From assembly GCA_965153355.1 (NCBI GenBank), contig OZ231127.1, positions 63,302,001 through 63,366,000 of the forward strand: 64,000 nucleotides of DNA, in the 5' to 3' direction. Shown piece by piece: positions 1 to 13,019 of the stretch. Every line of letters begins with the position of its first letter. The first letter of the stretch is position 1. A model generated the notes under the pieces. The model saw only the letters and a list, made by a program, of their open reading frames with translations, made no database searches and was not told the DNA's origin. Made by a program: the position numbers and the translations under genes. The stretch comes from Flaccisagitta enflata. Taxonomy: Eukaryota > Chaetognatha > Sagittoidea > Aphragmophora.

Positions 1-410
1 ATCTTGATCCTGCAGGACCCCTTAAAAACTCACGATTTTACTTGCTCGCTTACTTGCGCTCACGCTCTTACTTGCTCTTTTCTTCAGCTCCTCTCATCTC
101 CTTCACCACCTCCAGGGCCCTCCCTCCACTAAAACCTCGCGACCTTACTCGCCTACTTACTTGCTCACTCTCCCCTTCCTTTGGAAATACCGAATAACAA
201 TTAAAATTCTACTTGCTCCCTAACTCTCCCCCACTCGCCCCCCCCCCTATTTCGAGAACTCAGGATCTCACTTCCAATTCATCACAACTCAAGAATTACC
301 CATTCCTCATACCGTCCCTGCCCATACGAATTACTGCCTCTGCCCACCCGCAACCGTGAATCCGGCCTTGTTTCTGTTAACCTAGGTCGTTTCAGTAACC
401 ATTTCGCTCG
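1..410. other. Pyrimidine-rich leader without a recognisable gene
   Basis: C/T-rich sequence with loose repetition of a cttacttgctc-like motif in the first 220 bases. No splice-bounded or long open frame was recognised. Confidence 0.5.
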
Positions 411-412
411 CG

Positions 413-551
<139 letters not shown>

Positions 552-605
552 GCAGACCATGAGCTTGTCCGAATTGCCATTTCATTTTTCCACCTTTTTT
601 CCTGC

Positions 606-960
606 TTTCACTTTCTACCTCAAAAAAGGAGAAGGAAAATAAAGCAGCAAAGGGAAAGAACAGAGCAAAAGGGCACTAAAGGACCTCAGCGTATAAGGAA
701 AAGGAGGTCCTAAAGACGAACTAAAGAGGTCAAATCTCAAATAACATGATCACCCCCACAACAGAGAAAAAACGAAAGAGAAACAGAAAGAGAAGGGGGG
801 AAAAAGAAAAAGAGAAAGAGAAAAAGAAGAGGTGAAAGTAAAAGAAAAAGAGAAAGAGGCAAATTGAGCGAGAGAAACAGCGAAGAAGATAAAATGAGGG
901 AGAGTTAAAGAGAGACAGATAAAAGAATAGATTACACGAAAAGAGATAAGAGAATTTACA
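606..960. other. Purine-rich (GAAA-like) stretch
   Basis: Irregular A/G-rich sequence with many aaagaaa and gagaaag words and no regular period. The minus-strand Ser/Phe/Leu-rich frames here follow from base composition and are not called as genes. Confidence 0.6.
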
Positions 961-1414
961 ATCAACTGATTGGGATTTTCTGATGCCACTATTAACGCTT
1001 TTTTTTCTCGTAATGACACAAAGGCAGACGGACAAACGAGAAGAGTGCTTCATGACTCATAACACACACATAGACAATTTTCAAAATCAAGTCTTTTCTT
1101 CATTTCATCTGGAGGACCTGGTTTTATCCATAAGAAGACATCTTACTGACAGAGGGCGTATTGATAATGAAGTTTTACAGTATTCTTGCGGACCCCGCTG
1201 AGAGTGGTTTGGGTACGCCCAGAAAGAGGGTCAGTTCGTTTCTTCTGCCTGACTGTCAGCCTACTAGACGGTTGTGCAATTTCCTCTCTTTCTCTTCTTT
1301 CTCTCCTGTCTGTCAGCCTACCATCTCATCTATCTGGTGGCTCGCCTGTCTGTCAGTATTGGTTTCTTTACGTTCCGGTCTCCTCATTGCTAAATTCTTC
1401 TGTCTATTCCTGTC

Positions 1415-1527
<113 letters not shown>

Positions 1528-1806
1528 CCTTTTTCTGTTCTCAGTAATAGTGATGGAGGATCCTCTTGAATGACTTGCTTCTCTTAGGCTTCTTTTTTTT
1601 CTCTTTAGATCTTTCAAAGTTTCTCTAACCCTTTTTTCCTTCTCAATGATATTCTCCTTGTTGGCCATTTTTCAAATAGAGCCCATATTGGACACGTTTT
1701 GTAGACAACTTTTTGACATATCGCTCTTGATCACACGGTCAGAGCACAAGGTTGGTTGGCTGCGCCAACCAGAAACACTTTTTCCTCATTCGCTCCTACC
1801 CTATTC

Positions 1807-2657
<851 letters not shown>

Positions 2658-2749
2658 TTCTGCTCCCTCCTGCTCCCTCCCTCAACTACATTCATAACCC
2701 ACTTAAGCAGGGTACGGGTACCGCTGACCATCTAAGGCTTTTGCGACTA

Positions 2750-2752
<3 letters not shown>

Positions 2753-2842
<90 letters not shown>
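2753..2842. repeat. (TC)n microsatellite
   Basis: About 90 bases of pure CT dinucleotides. Confidence 0.95.
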
Positions 2843-2845
<3 letters not shown>

Positions 2846-4068
2846 ATTCTACTCCGTATTGCCTCTGCTCTTCTATGGTATGCCAACTTGATGAAGTGGT
2901 TGGATTCCGTGGGTTTTACGTTATAAGGTGTGAGTTGTGGAGGACACGCACTCGTGCTTAAGCGCTCGGCAACGTGGGATGTACATCAAGCTGACATGTT
3001 CTTGCTGTAACATTCACCCACATATACTTAGCAAAACCGAGCACTGAGAGCACTGCAGTTCGCAAGTGCGCATACTAAAACAAAAATTATAATCGACGTG
3101 GTTAAATCTTTTTTTTAGAGTTTTAATTGTCTCCCGGCCCGTCCGTGTGTCTCTCTTTTTGCCAGTATTTCCAACTTTCCAAAAAACTGTATCTGAGAGA
3201 GAAAATTGGATTTATTGGAAGGACCAAAAGGACCATATATGGATGGGAGCACCATTCCCGATTCTGACCTCTCTGTCCGTTTCTCAATGCGCACGACAAT
3301 CTCTCAAACGCAAACTCGATTCTTATGGTAGGATCAATGATTTGTGAGACATTTCACACTCGTGCAGAATGGAACTTGGCTCTATTTAATTTTCATTGAC
3401 TTGAGCAGCATATAACTTTAGAAGAATCATCACGTCTCGACGAACATGATTTTCGCTCATGATGGAGGGTGCTTGAAAGTTAGAGCTCCAAAGGCTCTTG
3501 TCCTTATTTTAGATATGGTTGAGTGGCAATGTTGTCCAACTTTCAAAAGTTACCAAGAAACGGTCGAACGGACGAACGAATGAACTGCCGGAAGACGTCA
3601 CACATAGTCTTTAAAAACCGTCACTAGTAAGCAATAGAAATTTTTTGTGGGATTTCATTCTTTTTTCCAGATTTTATTGTCGTTTTTTTCTTTTTTTCCA
3701 CAGATAAAAAATACTGTCTCGCACATCAAAGTACCTCGCGGGTGTCGTAACTCGTGATCGAGTGTGTATGGAAACAACCAACTTCGTAACCTACGCCAAT
3801 TAAGAGACCTATTTTTCAAAAACATCAACACGATGAAGCGCCATTCGAATGTCGAATGCAAAATGCATTTTATGATGTAGGGAAAAAAATTCAAACAAGT
3901 TTTACGTACGTGGAGCTAACGTTTGCAACATATGCAGCCTGAACCCGACGAAACTCTAACTTGGTTACAACGGAATATCTCTAACTTTCTTTCCTCGTTG
4001 CTTTCATTGTCTTGTTCTCTTCCTCTCCTCTCCGATGGCTTCTTATTTACGGTCTCTTTCTTTAACAG
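2843..4068. other. Unannotated single-copy-looking DNA
   Basis: Moderately AT-rich sequence of ordinary complexity. No frame longer than about 80 codons, no recognisable protein motif, and no repeat unit was seen. A short acgg-rich run near 3560-3590 may be a fragment of the (GTCY)n elements found later. Confidence 0.4.
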
Positions 4069-4179
4069 TTGAAAAGTCGTAAAAAAAGGAAGGTAGACGG
4101 GGAGGAGGAGGAAGGGAGCAGTGGAGGAGGTAATGGTGGTGGTGCGGATGGTGCGGATGGTGCGGATGGTGCGGTGGAG
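4069..4179 (+). CDS. Candidate internal exon with basic NLS-like motif and Gly/Ala/Asp repeats
   Basis: Not a recognised gene. A 111-base frame of 37 codons begins just after a good acceptor (ctttctttaacag, 4056-4068) and ends at a GAG|GTGAAT donor. The peptide opens with a Lys/Arg cluster (KSRKKRKVD) that looks like a monopartite nuclear localisation signal, continues with a Glu run, and ends in three Gly-Ala-Asp triplets encoded by a 9-bp DNA repeat (gtgcggatg). Both flanking phases are zero, so it could be a cassette exon. No partner exons were found on either side, and the open frame also continues into the downstream (GA)n tract, so it may be chance. Confidence 0.25.
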
Positions 4180-4233
4180 GTGAATGGGGAAACTGAGGCA
4201 GTTCTCTTTCTTTCGATTGATTGCCCTGTACGC

Positions 4234-4235
<2 letters not shown>

Positions 4236-4312
<77 letters not shown>
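4236..4312. repeat. (GA)n microsatellite
   Basis: About 77 bases of pure GA dinucleotides on the plus strand, 57 bases after the candidate exon donor. Confidence 0.95.
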
Positions 4313-4315
<3 letters not shown>

Positions 4316-6255
4316 CTACATTCTTCCTCGCCACTCTGACATTTTCGATGAAGATTGTCTCTCTGTTTATATCATCCTGTCTCATTGCTCATGCTGCTTT
4401 GTTTCTTGGCCCATATCAGCCGCACTCGTTATAGGTCATAGTGCAAACGAAGACAAAATTTGACCAGTCAAAGGGTGATGAAAATGAAGTTTGCATATCA
4501 ATGAATTTTTTTTTACCATTCTATAAAATAGTTTATGGGGTGTTAAAATATAAAAAATCAATGCAAAATCTTTTTTCATATCAAAAAATGTAATTTAAAA
4601 AAATTGTAAAACAAGGCAACAAACAAAAGCAAAAAGATTTTTTTTTCTTAATTTGACAATAGATTGTGTTTGTTTTTTTTGACTAAGGAAAAAGAAAAAA
4701 TTAAATCATTAAGGAAATGTTTTTTTCTTAACAAAGTACAGAAATTGACACAAAATTTTTTAAATATAACAAATTAGTCCATATGATGTACATGAAGTGG
4801 GATAATAAATAAAGCATGTTAAAAATTGTAGAATTGTGAAAAAAATATTAGAATTAGCAAATTTTGTTTTTTGGTAAGCCTTTAAATAATATTGTTTACA
4901 ATTATGTTAGGGATGAACAATAAAGGCATCCTAAAAGAAATTGGAATGAATGAACCCAAAAATCCAATCAAAATATACAAAATTATGTTCCAAAAACAAA
5001 AAACTTTCCTCAATGACAATGGTTTAGTAGAAATAACGGGACTAGGGCTCGATTTGATTGAAAGCGACAGACAGGACCTTTTACTGGACACTAAATAGAG
5101 TTTTAAAATTTGACAGTTTAAGTATGCAGTCAATAAGCGGACAGGGTCTTTATAAGTCTTTTGAATGGGGATATGAAGACACACCGGACAAAACACACAG
5201 ACACCATAATGCTAACACACACAGACACTGAACACACAGACAGACACAGTAAGAACAATTTCGTTCTTTCGTTCGATTATTCACTCATCCATTCATGCAT
5301 TCTCACATGTAAACTAGAGTTGTTCACGTTGTCATCCAGTCAGGGACAAACATTTCGTGTCAAATGCCTTTTGGACATTGACTGAAACATTGAAGCGGAA
5401 CAGAAAGAGAGAGAGAGAGGGTTATTTCATGATTAAGTTTTACGGTGAATCTGGCCTTACGTTAAGATAAACCCTGGCTTAAACTTGGTATCTGCATTGT
5501 TCCAGTCCAGCGAACCATCTTTTATTCTGGCCATCAGTATTATTGTGGGGAGGGTCGGTCATTCAGAACTATCATGATTTCTAGGGTTTTATGGAGTCTA
5601 AGGACTCAATGGGCTTGATATGAATCACATTACATGAGAAAATTCGAACTCGAGTTATCCCTCATCTGAAAACATCTGTTTTCTCACCTCTTGGAAAGGT
5701 AACAATATTTCAGCTGCTCTTGGGGAAAAGTTGATAAATTTTAGAGTTCATTCACTGACGTAAATTTCTTGTACTGATGCTAATTCCCTGATTAGCTGCT
5801 TAAACATTCTAAGCTATGCCATTGGTTGCCACGATTTTTCCCCATGTAACGTAAAATTTATGACTCTTAACAACATATGGTGCACCAACCAATGAGCGTT
5901 CATGACATGACCCAACAACCAATCACAGCTCAGCCTAAATGTGGCGCTAGTAGTCATGTTAGTTGGGCCACACTCAAGCTTGAGAACAACCAGCCTCATA
6001 GAAAGTGAGGACCTAATAAATTATATAAAACCTCCTAAGAAGGATCGCGAATGATAGCATTGGAGTGAATTCGACAATCAATAAACAGTGGAGAATAGAA
6101 AAAACATGCCAGCTTCTTCATGATCTTACTACCAGCCACGCAGTTCTCCCAATGCTCAGCTGTCATGTTATTGAGGAATGGAGGCAGAGATTGCTGGTGT
6201 TTAGAAAAAAAACATAAGGCTAATTACGGTCTCCCTAATTATTGAATCTATATCT

Positions 6256-6257
<2 letters not shown>
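4313..6257. other. AT-rich unannotated DNA
   Basis: AT-rich, especially 4500-4900, with A- and T-runs. There is an acac/gaca-rich patch at 5175-5245. No gene, splice-bounded frame or larger repeat was recognised. Confidence 0.4.

Positions 6258-6322
<65 letters not shown>
6258..6322. repeat. (CT)n microsatellite
   Basis: About 65 bases of CT dinucleotides. Confidence 0.9.
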
Positions 6323-6325
<3 letters not shown>

Positions 6326-6570
6326 ATTTATCTGTGTCTCAGTCTACAAGCTCCCACTTAATTACGCTGAAAACATTACTGAAAATATTCTTTGTACTCT
6401 ATTTATTATTTATTTGTAAAGCTCAAAAACAATTGTTATTGTTTATGTGACAAATGCACATTATTGAGCAATTATAATCTAATCTAAATCTAATCTAATC
6501 TCTCTCTCACACACACATTCTTCCCCACGTTGTTTCATTTCTTCTTCTTCTTCATCTTCTTCTTCTTTGT

Positions 6571-6665
6571 CCTCTCTCTCTCTCTCTTTCTCTCTCTCAC
6601 TCTCTCACTCTCTCACTCTCTCACTCTCTCACTCTCTCACTCTCTCACTCTCTCTCTCACACACA
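6571..6665. repeat. (CT)n and (ACTCTCTC)n compound repeat
   Basis: A short CT tract is followed by about seven copies of the 8-mer actctctc, then cacacaca. A similar CT/CA patch precedes it at 6497-6517. Confidence 0.85.
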
Positions 6666-6719
6666 CTCTTACCCACGTCTTCTCATCGTTCTGTTCCGAA
6701 TAGTCAGGGAGCTTAATGG

Positions 6720-7690
6720 CAGATTGGTTTGAAAATTTTAATAACAATGATTTGATTAATGAAAATGCTAATTTTGGCCATTTTAGCCTTTTTTTGGCCT
6801 GTTGTTGGTTAATCATGACCCCAGTATTAATGTCCAAAGTTTATTTGCCCTAATTCTGACTGGATATAGTGAGATTTACAAAGGAATTCTACGCATGAGT
6901 TTTAATTTTGACTATTTTAGGATATTTTAGCCTGTTTTTAGCCTGTTATAGCCCCGAAAACAGTTTTCAAAGATCTCATTAAATATATTTGACCCAGTTC
7001 TGACTGGAATGAGTGAGATTTGTAAAAAAATTCCACGTAATTATAATTTTTTTAAATAAAAATGATAATTTTGGTCATTTTAAGCCATTTTTTGCCTGTT
7101 TTGGTGCTGGTATCAGTTTTCAAAGCTCTCAATGAGTATATCTGACCTAGTTCTGACTGGATAGAGTGAGATTTGCAAAAAAATTATCGATAACATTAAT
7201 CTTTATATAGAAAATGCCAATTTTTGCTATCTTAGGCTATTTTTGACCTGTTTTTGGCCTGGTATGACTCCCGCATCAATGTCTAAAGCTCTTCTTGAGC
7301 ATATTTGACCTGGTCTTGACAGGATTGAGTGAGATTTGTGAAAAAAAATTTGAATATCAATGATCTATCCAAAGAAAATGCCTATTTTGGCCATTTGAAG
7401 CCATTTTTGGTCTGGTTTTGGCCTGTTATGATCCCATAGCAGTGTCTAAAGCTCTCAATAAGTGTATTTGTTCTAGTTCTGACCTAATTGAGAGTGATTG
7501 ACAAAAAAATTTTAAATAACACTGATGTTTTTAGGAAAAAAATGCTGTTTTTGGCTGTTTTGGGTCATTTTTGGCCTGTTATTGGCAATACAGTCCCTGT
7601 ATGGCTGCAAAGTTCTTGTAAACTGTATATTAATTTCAATTCTTGTTACGTTGAAATGCAACCAGGTGATGATTATGTATTTCAAATAGC
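6720..7690. repeat. Degenerate tandem repeat, unit about 150 bp
   Basis: Five or six diverged units each contain a word like ttctgactggatagagtgagattt (split here for reading: ttctgactgg, then agtgagattt), then an A-rich piece, then ttttggccattttagcc and ttttggcctgtt. The tgagtgagattt-type word recurs near 6870, 7010, 7165, 7325 and 7490. The copies differ by substitutions and small indels, so the array is old. Confidence 0.75.
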
Positions 7691-9500
7691 CAAATAAATG
7701 CATTTTTAGCAAAAAAATTGCAAAAAAATGAATTTTTGAAGGGTGGGCCAAAAAAATATTCCATAATAGAGGTCAGATTTGTGTTCAGCACGAAAAAATA
7801 TGTCAGAGTAATGAAGTTCCAGAGTTTTTTGGCAATTTTGACTCTACACTTCCTTAAGCTCCCTGACTAGAAAACAAAATCTGCAAAATTCTGTTTGAGT
7901 GTTCTCGCGTGAAAGTCTAAGTTTGCATAGAAACGCACAAAATCAAAAAAATAAACACATGGCCCTGTTCTACATTCACTAGAGATCACAGCCATGTTCT
8001 TGGAAATGCAAAATTTGACTCGTGGAGGCAGTCTTAGACTTTCACGTCCAAGAAATAATATTTTCAAAAGCCCTCAATCTTGATATTTTTTCTGGAGTAA
8101 GGTCAAAATAAGCGGAAAAAAACTTTCGCGAGGGTGAATTTTTGGGACCTAATGATGGTCAGGGTTCCAACTGGTGAAGATTAAATGGCGGTTTTGTGTT
8201 TGAGTGACTTATGATAATACAATACATCAAAATTCCCTGACCTCTCTGAATATGCAAATTGGCTTCGCAACCAGAGGGAGGTACATGTTTTTAGGGATTT
8301 TTGCTTTTTGGCTGGGAGTAAATACCAGCGAACATAAGAAGTCGTACCGTAGGTCTATGGCACCACCCATGACCGGTCATTTAGTCTTCGGGTCTATATC
8401 ATACAAAGAAAATATGATATCACACTCAAGAGGTAGGAAATTGTCGCAACGCTAGATTCTCCCTTTGGTGGAATTTCCCAAAGAGGTTTTTGCTATTTCC
8501 TTCTTGTTTCTGGACTTAGAATCAGTTCAAGCATGTCGATAGGTACCTTAGTTATTCCCCACTGGTGTAAAGGATGGAGGGAACAAAACGGAAAAGATTT
8601 AAGTGTGTTTTACACATAAAAACTTGATGAAAAAATTGTTTTTTGATCGTCAAGACTGCGACTTAGGTGGATTTCCGTAATTCTTGGATTTGATATAGCG
8701 GGATTTAACTGTACGTATGTATGTCAAGGCGTCCATGTCATTTTGTCTCTTTGTTCATGACCAGAATGGTGGCTTTTAAGGGGTGAATTTGATGTGTGAG
8801 ATTGAGATTGTGATTGAGATTGTGAGATTGAGATTGCTGTGAATCTCTCGTTTCAATGACATTCCGAGTCAGCAATTGTCCTTTTCCATGTTGTTTTGAA
8901 TCATTGGTAGCCACCGGGAGTTTGATTGATTCAACTACTTTTTTTTTGTCAACCAAAACCTCAATATTCCGGTAACTTTCTGTAACTTTTTTTTAAGAAA
9001 CAAAATCAAAGATGTAATTGAATGCTGTTTACCTTATCGATTTTCTCCCTGCAGCTCATTGCACATTGCCATTTTAAGGTCGTCTTTTCACATGCAAATT
9101 AGTCTGAGCAACTAATTTGCATAAGCATATGCAACTTAGTGACTTTCAAATTTCATCACATTTTAGGTGATGGTAGTAGGTGTTGTTGGGAAGCAACAGT
9201 CATAATTTCAATCCAAATTTTACTTTTCTAAGAGAGGATAATGATGATTTGAGTGAAAACACGTTAGATTAAGTGGAATTGACCATATTTGCTAACATTC
9301 ACTTGAGAAAAAATTGCTTGCAAACGTGTTAATGGTCAAAAACGCGTTTTTGATTTTTGACTACTGGAATATTTGGGCATGGCGTGGTGTCTCTTTGCCA
9401 AGTCTCTTTATTCATGATATAGCTAAGTGCGACTGGACCAGCGGACTGGTTGATCAATGGACGTAATGGCGAACAGAGGGACGGATCATTGAGTCGTGTT
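7691..9500. other. Unannotated DNA with a few short repeats
   Basis: No gene recognised. It contains a short gattgagattgtga repeat at 8800-8840 and an inverted pair of ATGCAAAT octamers at 9092-9122. Open frames are all under 90 codons and lack motifs. Confidence 0.4.
9092..9122. promoter_or_regulatory. Inverted pair of ATGCAAAT octamers
   Basis: Twelve-base arms (atgcaaattagt and its complement) flank a 7-base spacer, so the POU-factor octamer ATGCAAAT is present on both strands. It may be a regulatory palindrome or simply an AT-rich hairpin; no nearby gene supports a role. Confidence 0.25.
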
Positions 9501-9522
9501 AAGTGACTGACTGTTGTTTCAC

Positions 9523-9795
9523 AACTCCGACGTCGGCTGTTTCCCAGCCTCGGCTTCGGTTGCGATGTCGGCCTCGCCTTCGGCTGTGATGTCGGCCTCG
9601 CCTTCGGTTGCGATGTTGGCCTCGGCTTCAGTTGTGATGTTGGCCTCGGCTTCGGCAGTGATGTCGGCCTCGGCTTTGGCTGTGATGTCGGCCTCGCCTT
9701 CGGCTGTGATGTCGGCCTCACCTTCGGTTGCGATGTTGGCCTCGCCTTCGGCTTCGGCCTCGGCTTCGGTTGTGATGTTGGCCTCGGCTCCTGCG
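9523..9795. repeat. 24-bp minisatellite (gatgtcggcctcgccttc-like)
   Basis: About eleven tandem units of 24 bases with the core gatgtcggcctcg, differing at a few positions. Because the unit is divisible by three, both strands show open frames (Ala/Ser/Val and Arg/Pro/Thr rich); these are treated as artefacts. Confidence 0.85.
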
Positions 9796-9825
9796 CGTCC
9801 GGTTTTTTGATGTAAACGTCGTCAT

Positions 9826-10315
9826 CAGCGTCAACTTCAGCGTCAACGTCATCGTAATCGTCATCGTCATCGTGATTGTCATCGTCACGTATGTGTCAAT
9901 CTTAGTATCAGCAACGATATTGTCATTGCTTGTACCATTGATGTTTGTGTTGGTATTGTCAAGTGTCAACTTTATTGGCATCAGCATTGGCATCGACGTT
10001 TGCGTTGTAATCATTGTCTGCGTCAATGTTATCGTCATCATCATTGTCATCATATCGGCTTCTGTGTGAGCAATGAAGTTATCGTTGCCTGTAGCATTGA
10101 CATTTGCATTGGCATTGATATCGGCATCGGTATTGGCATCGGTATCGGCATCGGCATTGGCATCAGTATTGGTATTGGCATCGGCATCGGTAGCGGCATT
10201 GGCACCGGCACCGGCATCGGTATCGGCATCGGCATCGGCATCGGCATCGGCATCGGCATTGGCATTGGCATTGGCATTGGCATTGGCATCGGCATCGGCA
10301 TCGGCGTCAAAGTTA
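9826..10315. repeat. Hexanucleotide minisatellite (GGCATY/TCATCG)n
   Basis: Starts as cgtcat-type hexamers, becomes irregular, and ends at 10110-10305 as nearly pure ggcatc/ggcatt hexamers. Gly-Ile and Ala-Asn frames across it derive from the repeat. Confidence 0.85.
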
Positions 10316-10795
10316 ACTTTTACAATATGCCCCATTGCACTAACACTGGAAAAAAAGGTAGATGTCGAATGTAGTTGCACCTCGTATTTTCTTTCTTCTC
10401 TTATTTCAATTCCATTCACGCACTTCTAATGTGGAAGCCATTTATTTCCAATGCTCACAGCGCACGTTTTCTTTGCATATCTCATATTTTCTTTGTATAA
10501 GCGAGCTTTTCCAAAAAAATGCATGACGCTGTTATAGAAAAGACATCTACATCATTGAAACGTTTAGGTTGACGCTGGTTTACTACGGTTTGTCTCACTT
10601 TCAAATCCAGACAACTATGAGCAAGTACAGACAATATCCAATCGACGGACGGATGGAAAAACCAAATTAGTCATGTGCATCCGACGTCAAAGAGAAGGCG
10701 GCGAACATAACGAATGAGTGGAGAATGAAAACTTAGAAATAACAAAGTCACTAGTCACGTCGTGAGCGTCGGCATTATCAAAACACGGACAGAAG
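10316..10795. other. Unannotated DNA
   Basis: Ordinary-complexity sequence; no gene or clear repeat. Confidence 0.4.
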
Positions 10796-10798
10796 TAC

Positions 10799-10982
10799 AG
10801 ACAGATTAACAAACAAACAAGAAAACAAACAAACAAACAAACAGACAGTCAGACAAACAAACAAACAAACAAACAAACAAACAAACAAACAAACAGACTG
10901 ATTAACAAACAAACAAACAAACAAACAAACAAACAAACAAACAAACAAACAAACAAACGAACAAACAAACAGACAGTCAGAC
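10799..10982. repeat. (ACAA)n tract with cagacagtc interruptions
   Basis: Repeated acaaacaaacaaac with three interruptions of the type cagacagtcagac. The whole tract looks like two or three internal duplications. Confidence 0.9.
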
Positions 10983-11078
10983 TAGAACCTCTGAAATAGC
11001 TGTCTACTCCTCCAAATTCCTTCTCTATTGTTCAAATATATAAAGACCGAGAAAAAAAAACTTGAGAACCAACTTTGC

Positions 11079-11141
11079 GACGGACCGACGGATGGACAGA
11101 CGGACCAATTAAGGGCTTATAGAGTCGCGTTGCACGCGACT
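11079..11141 (-). mobile_element. Helentron-like (GTCY)n element fragment
   Basis: Reads on the minus strand as a hairpin (agtcgcgtgcaacgcgac) followed by ctataag and a short GTCC/GTCT run. The same module recurs about ten times in this window. Palindrome plus (GTCY)n core is the architecture reported for Helentron-associated interspersed elements and for the CvA/pearl elements of bivalves. Assignment to that group is inference. Confidence 0.55.
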
Positions 11142-11258
11142 AAAAAAGGGAATTTGCAAAGCGAAGGTGAGGAGAAATTACATTTTGCAAAAATGAGATA
11201 ACGGAACAGGGGAAAAAAGGCACAATTGTCCAGTCTGTTGATGTATGAAATTGAGCAA

Positions 11259-11846
11259 ACTCGGCTTTTCTGGAACAAAGCTTGAAAATTTGCATACAAG
11301 TATTTAAAGTTATGTAGATCATGATGATGATAGGTGCAGGTCAAAAAAATTTGAGCACCTATCCTAAAAATTCATCTAAAATTTTCAAAACCATGCCACC
11401 GCCAAACCGTCTGCCTCAGGGCAATAAAATTTCATGAGCGAAAAAATATGTATTTCATACATGTCCATACCAAATTTCAGCTCTCTAGCTTTATTAGAAG
11501 CGGAGATATAGCCGATTTACTTTTGGGTGTATTTTTCTGAAAAATGCCCTTTTTCCAAAAAAATGCAGTTTTTATATGCAACAATAAATCGGCTATATCT
11601 CTGCTTCTAATAAAGCTAGAGTGCTGAAATTTGGTGTGCATATGTACAGAATGCATTTTTTTTTAGCTCATAAAATTTTGTTGCCCTCACCCTAGCGGTT
11701 TGGCGATGGCATGATTTTAAAAATTTCAAAGGAGTTTTTAAGATAGGTGCTCAAATTTTTTTGACCTGCACCTATCATCATCATGATCTACATGACTTGA
11801 AATATTTGTATGCAAATTTTTAAGCTTTGTTCCAGAAAAGCCGAGT
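11259..11846. mobile_element. 588-bp palindromic (foldback) element
   Basis: The two halves are inverted copies. The left end actcggcttttctgg (11259) is mirrored at 11832-11846, and the arms continue inward through tttgcatacaagtattt, a tgatgatgataggtgc block, the gccgccaaaccg block and agctttattagaagc, meeting near 11550. The arms are diverged but collinear. No coding capacity and no convincing target-site duplication were seen, so the superfamily is not assigned. Confidence 0.75.
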
Positions 11847-12039
11847 CCTTTCTTCAACAACCTGGACTACAAGACTGAGAATAGAGCGAAGAAATTCGGA
11901 ATTGCTGAGAAAAGGGGAAAAAAACAATCAAAATGAAAAAAAATTGTCGAAAATTAAAAAGAATAAGAGCCGGAAATAAAAATTTGACGAGAAAATGGAT
12001 AAATTGAAAAGGTGACGCATGTGACGGTGAAGGTTATGA

Positions 12040-12400
12040 AACAAGCCATTCTGGTGACAGTGATACCGGAGTCGGTGACGCAAATGACAGTGACACCGTT
12101 GATGGTGACGCCGATGATGGTGACGCCGATGATGGTGACGCCGATGACAGTGATAACGAAGATGGTGAAACTGATGAAATGGATGACGCCGATAAAATAG
12201 GTGGTGCTGGTGACAATGATACTGGTGATGGTGACGCCGATGACAGTGATAATGTTGAGAGTGAAGCTGACGAAACGGGTGACGACGATAAAGGTGACAC
12301 CGAAGACGGTGACGGGTGATGTCGATGAAGGTGACGCCAAAGAAGCGGGTGACGACAACGACGGTGATAGCGAAGACGGTGATGCCGGTGAGACAAGTAT
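12040..12400. repeat. 15-bp-based minisatellite (gatggtgacgccgat)
   Basis: Irregular tandem array of gatggtgacgccgat and gacagtgataac-like units, about 360 bases. Open frames on both strands follow from a unit length divisible by three. Confidence 0.8.
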
Positions 12401-12484
12401 GACGACGATTTTTACAGGAATGAGAATGGAAATAAAGTTGGAAATAAAACGGAAATGGCGCTTTGAGAAAAAGGATATAAAAAC

Positions 12485-12870
12485 TGAAACCCATGAACAA
12501 ACCTACCGACCGATCAACCAACCGATCGACGTGACGGGACAACGATCCATGTCATTGACTTGTCAAGAACCAACTCAATTACATGTTGATTCGCCAGATT
12601 TTCGACAGATCAACCGACCGACTGACAAGCCAACCAACAAACCGACCAATCGAGCTGCCGACAGACAATCATACCAATGGCATACAAACTGACTGTCTCA
12701 TCCACTGATTCATTGATTTCCCGATCGACTGACGAACCAAGTTAACAATGCTCCCATCGAGCCGACCTACCAACCTACCTATTTACCAACCGACCTTCCC
12801 ATCCATAAACGAACCAACTCACCCCGATCTACCTACTTACCCATAAATCAACCAACCTACCCAGCCAAGC
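12485..12870. repeat. Degenerate (ACCR)n tetranucleotide tract
   Basis: Loosely repeated accgaccgatcaacc and accaaccgacc words on the plus strand, becoming acctacctaccc at the end. It resembles a decayed microsatellite core of the (GTCY)n element family, reverse strand. Confidence 0.6.
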
Positions 12871-13019
12871 ATGGTTCGTTTTTTCGAAAAATTGGGTGAA
12901 TAAAAAGTTTGATAAGGTTAAGTGCCGCCTGTGACAAAATTTCCCCGCTGGTGACAAATTTCTTTCTTCACGCATATTTCCTTTTTCTGTACAGTCAAAA
13001 AATATATCAAACGAATTGG

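Noticed and set aside
9329-10429. Repeat proteins encoded by Ala/Ser/Val and Asp/Ala/Asn frames
   Set aside because: 24-bp and 6-bp minisatellites stay open in several frames on both strands; no unique flanking coding sequence.
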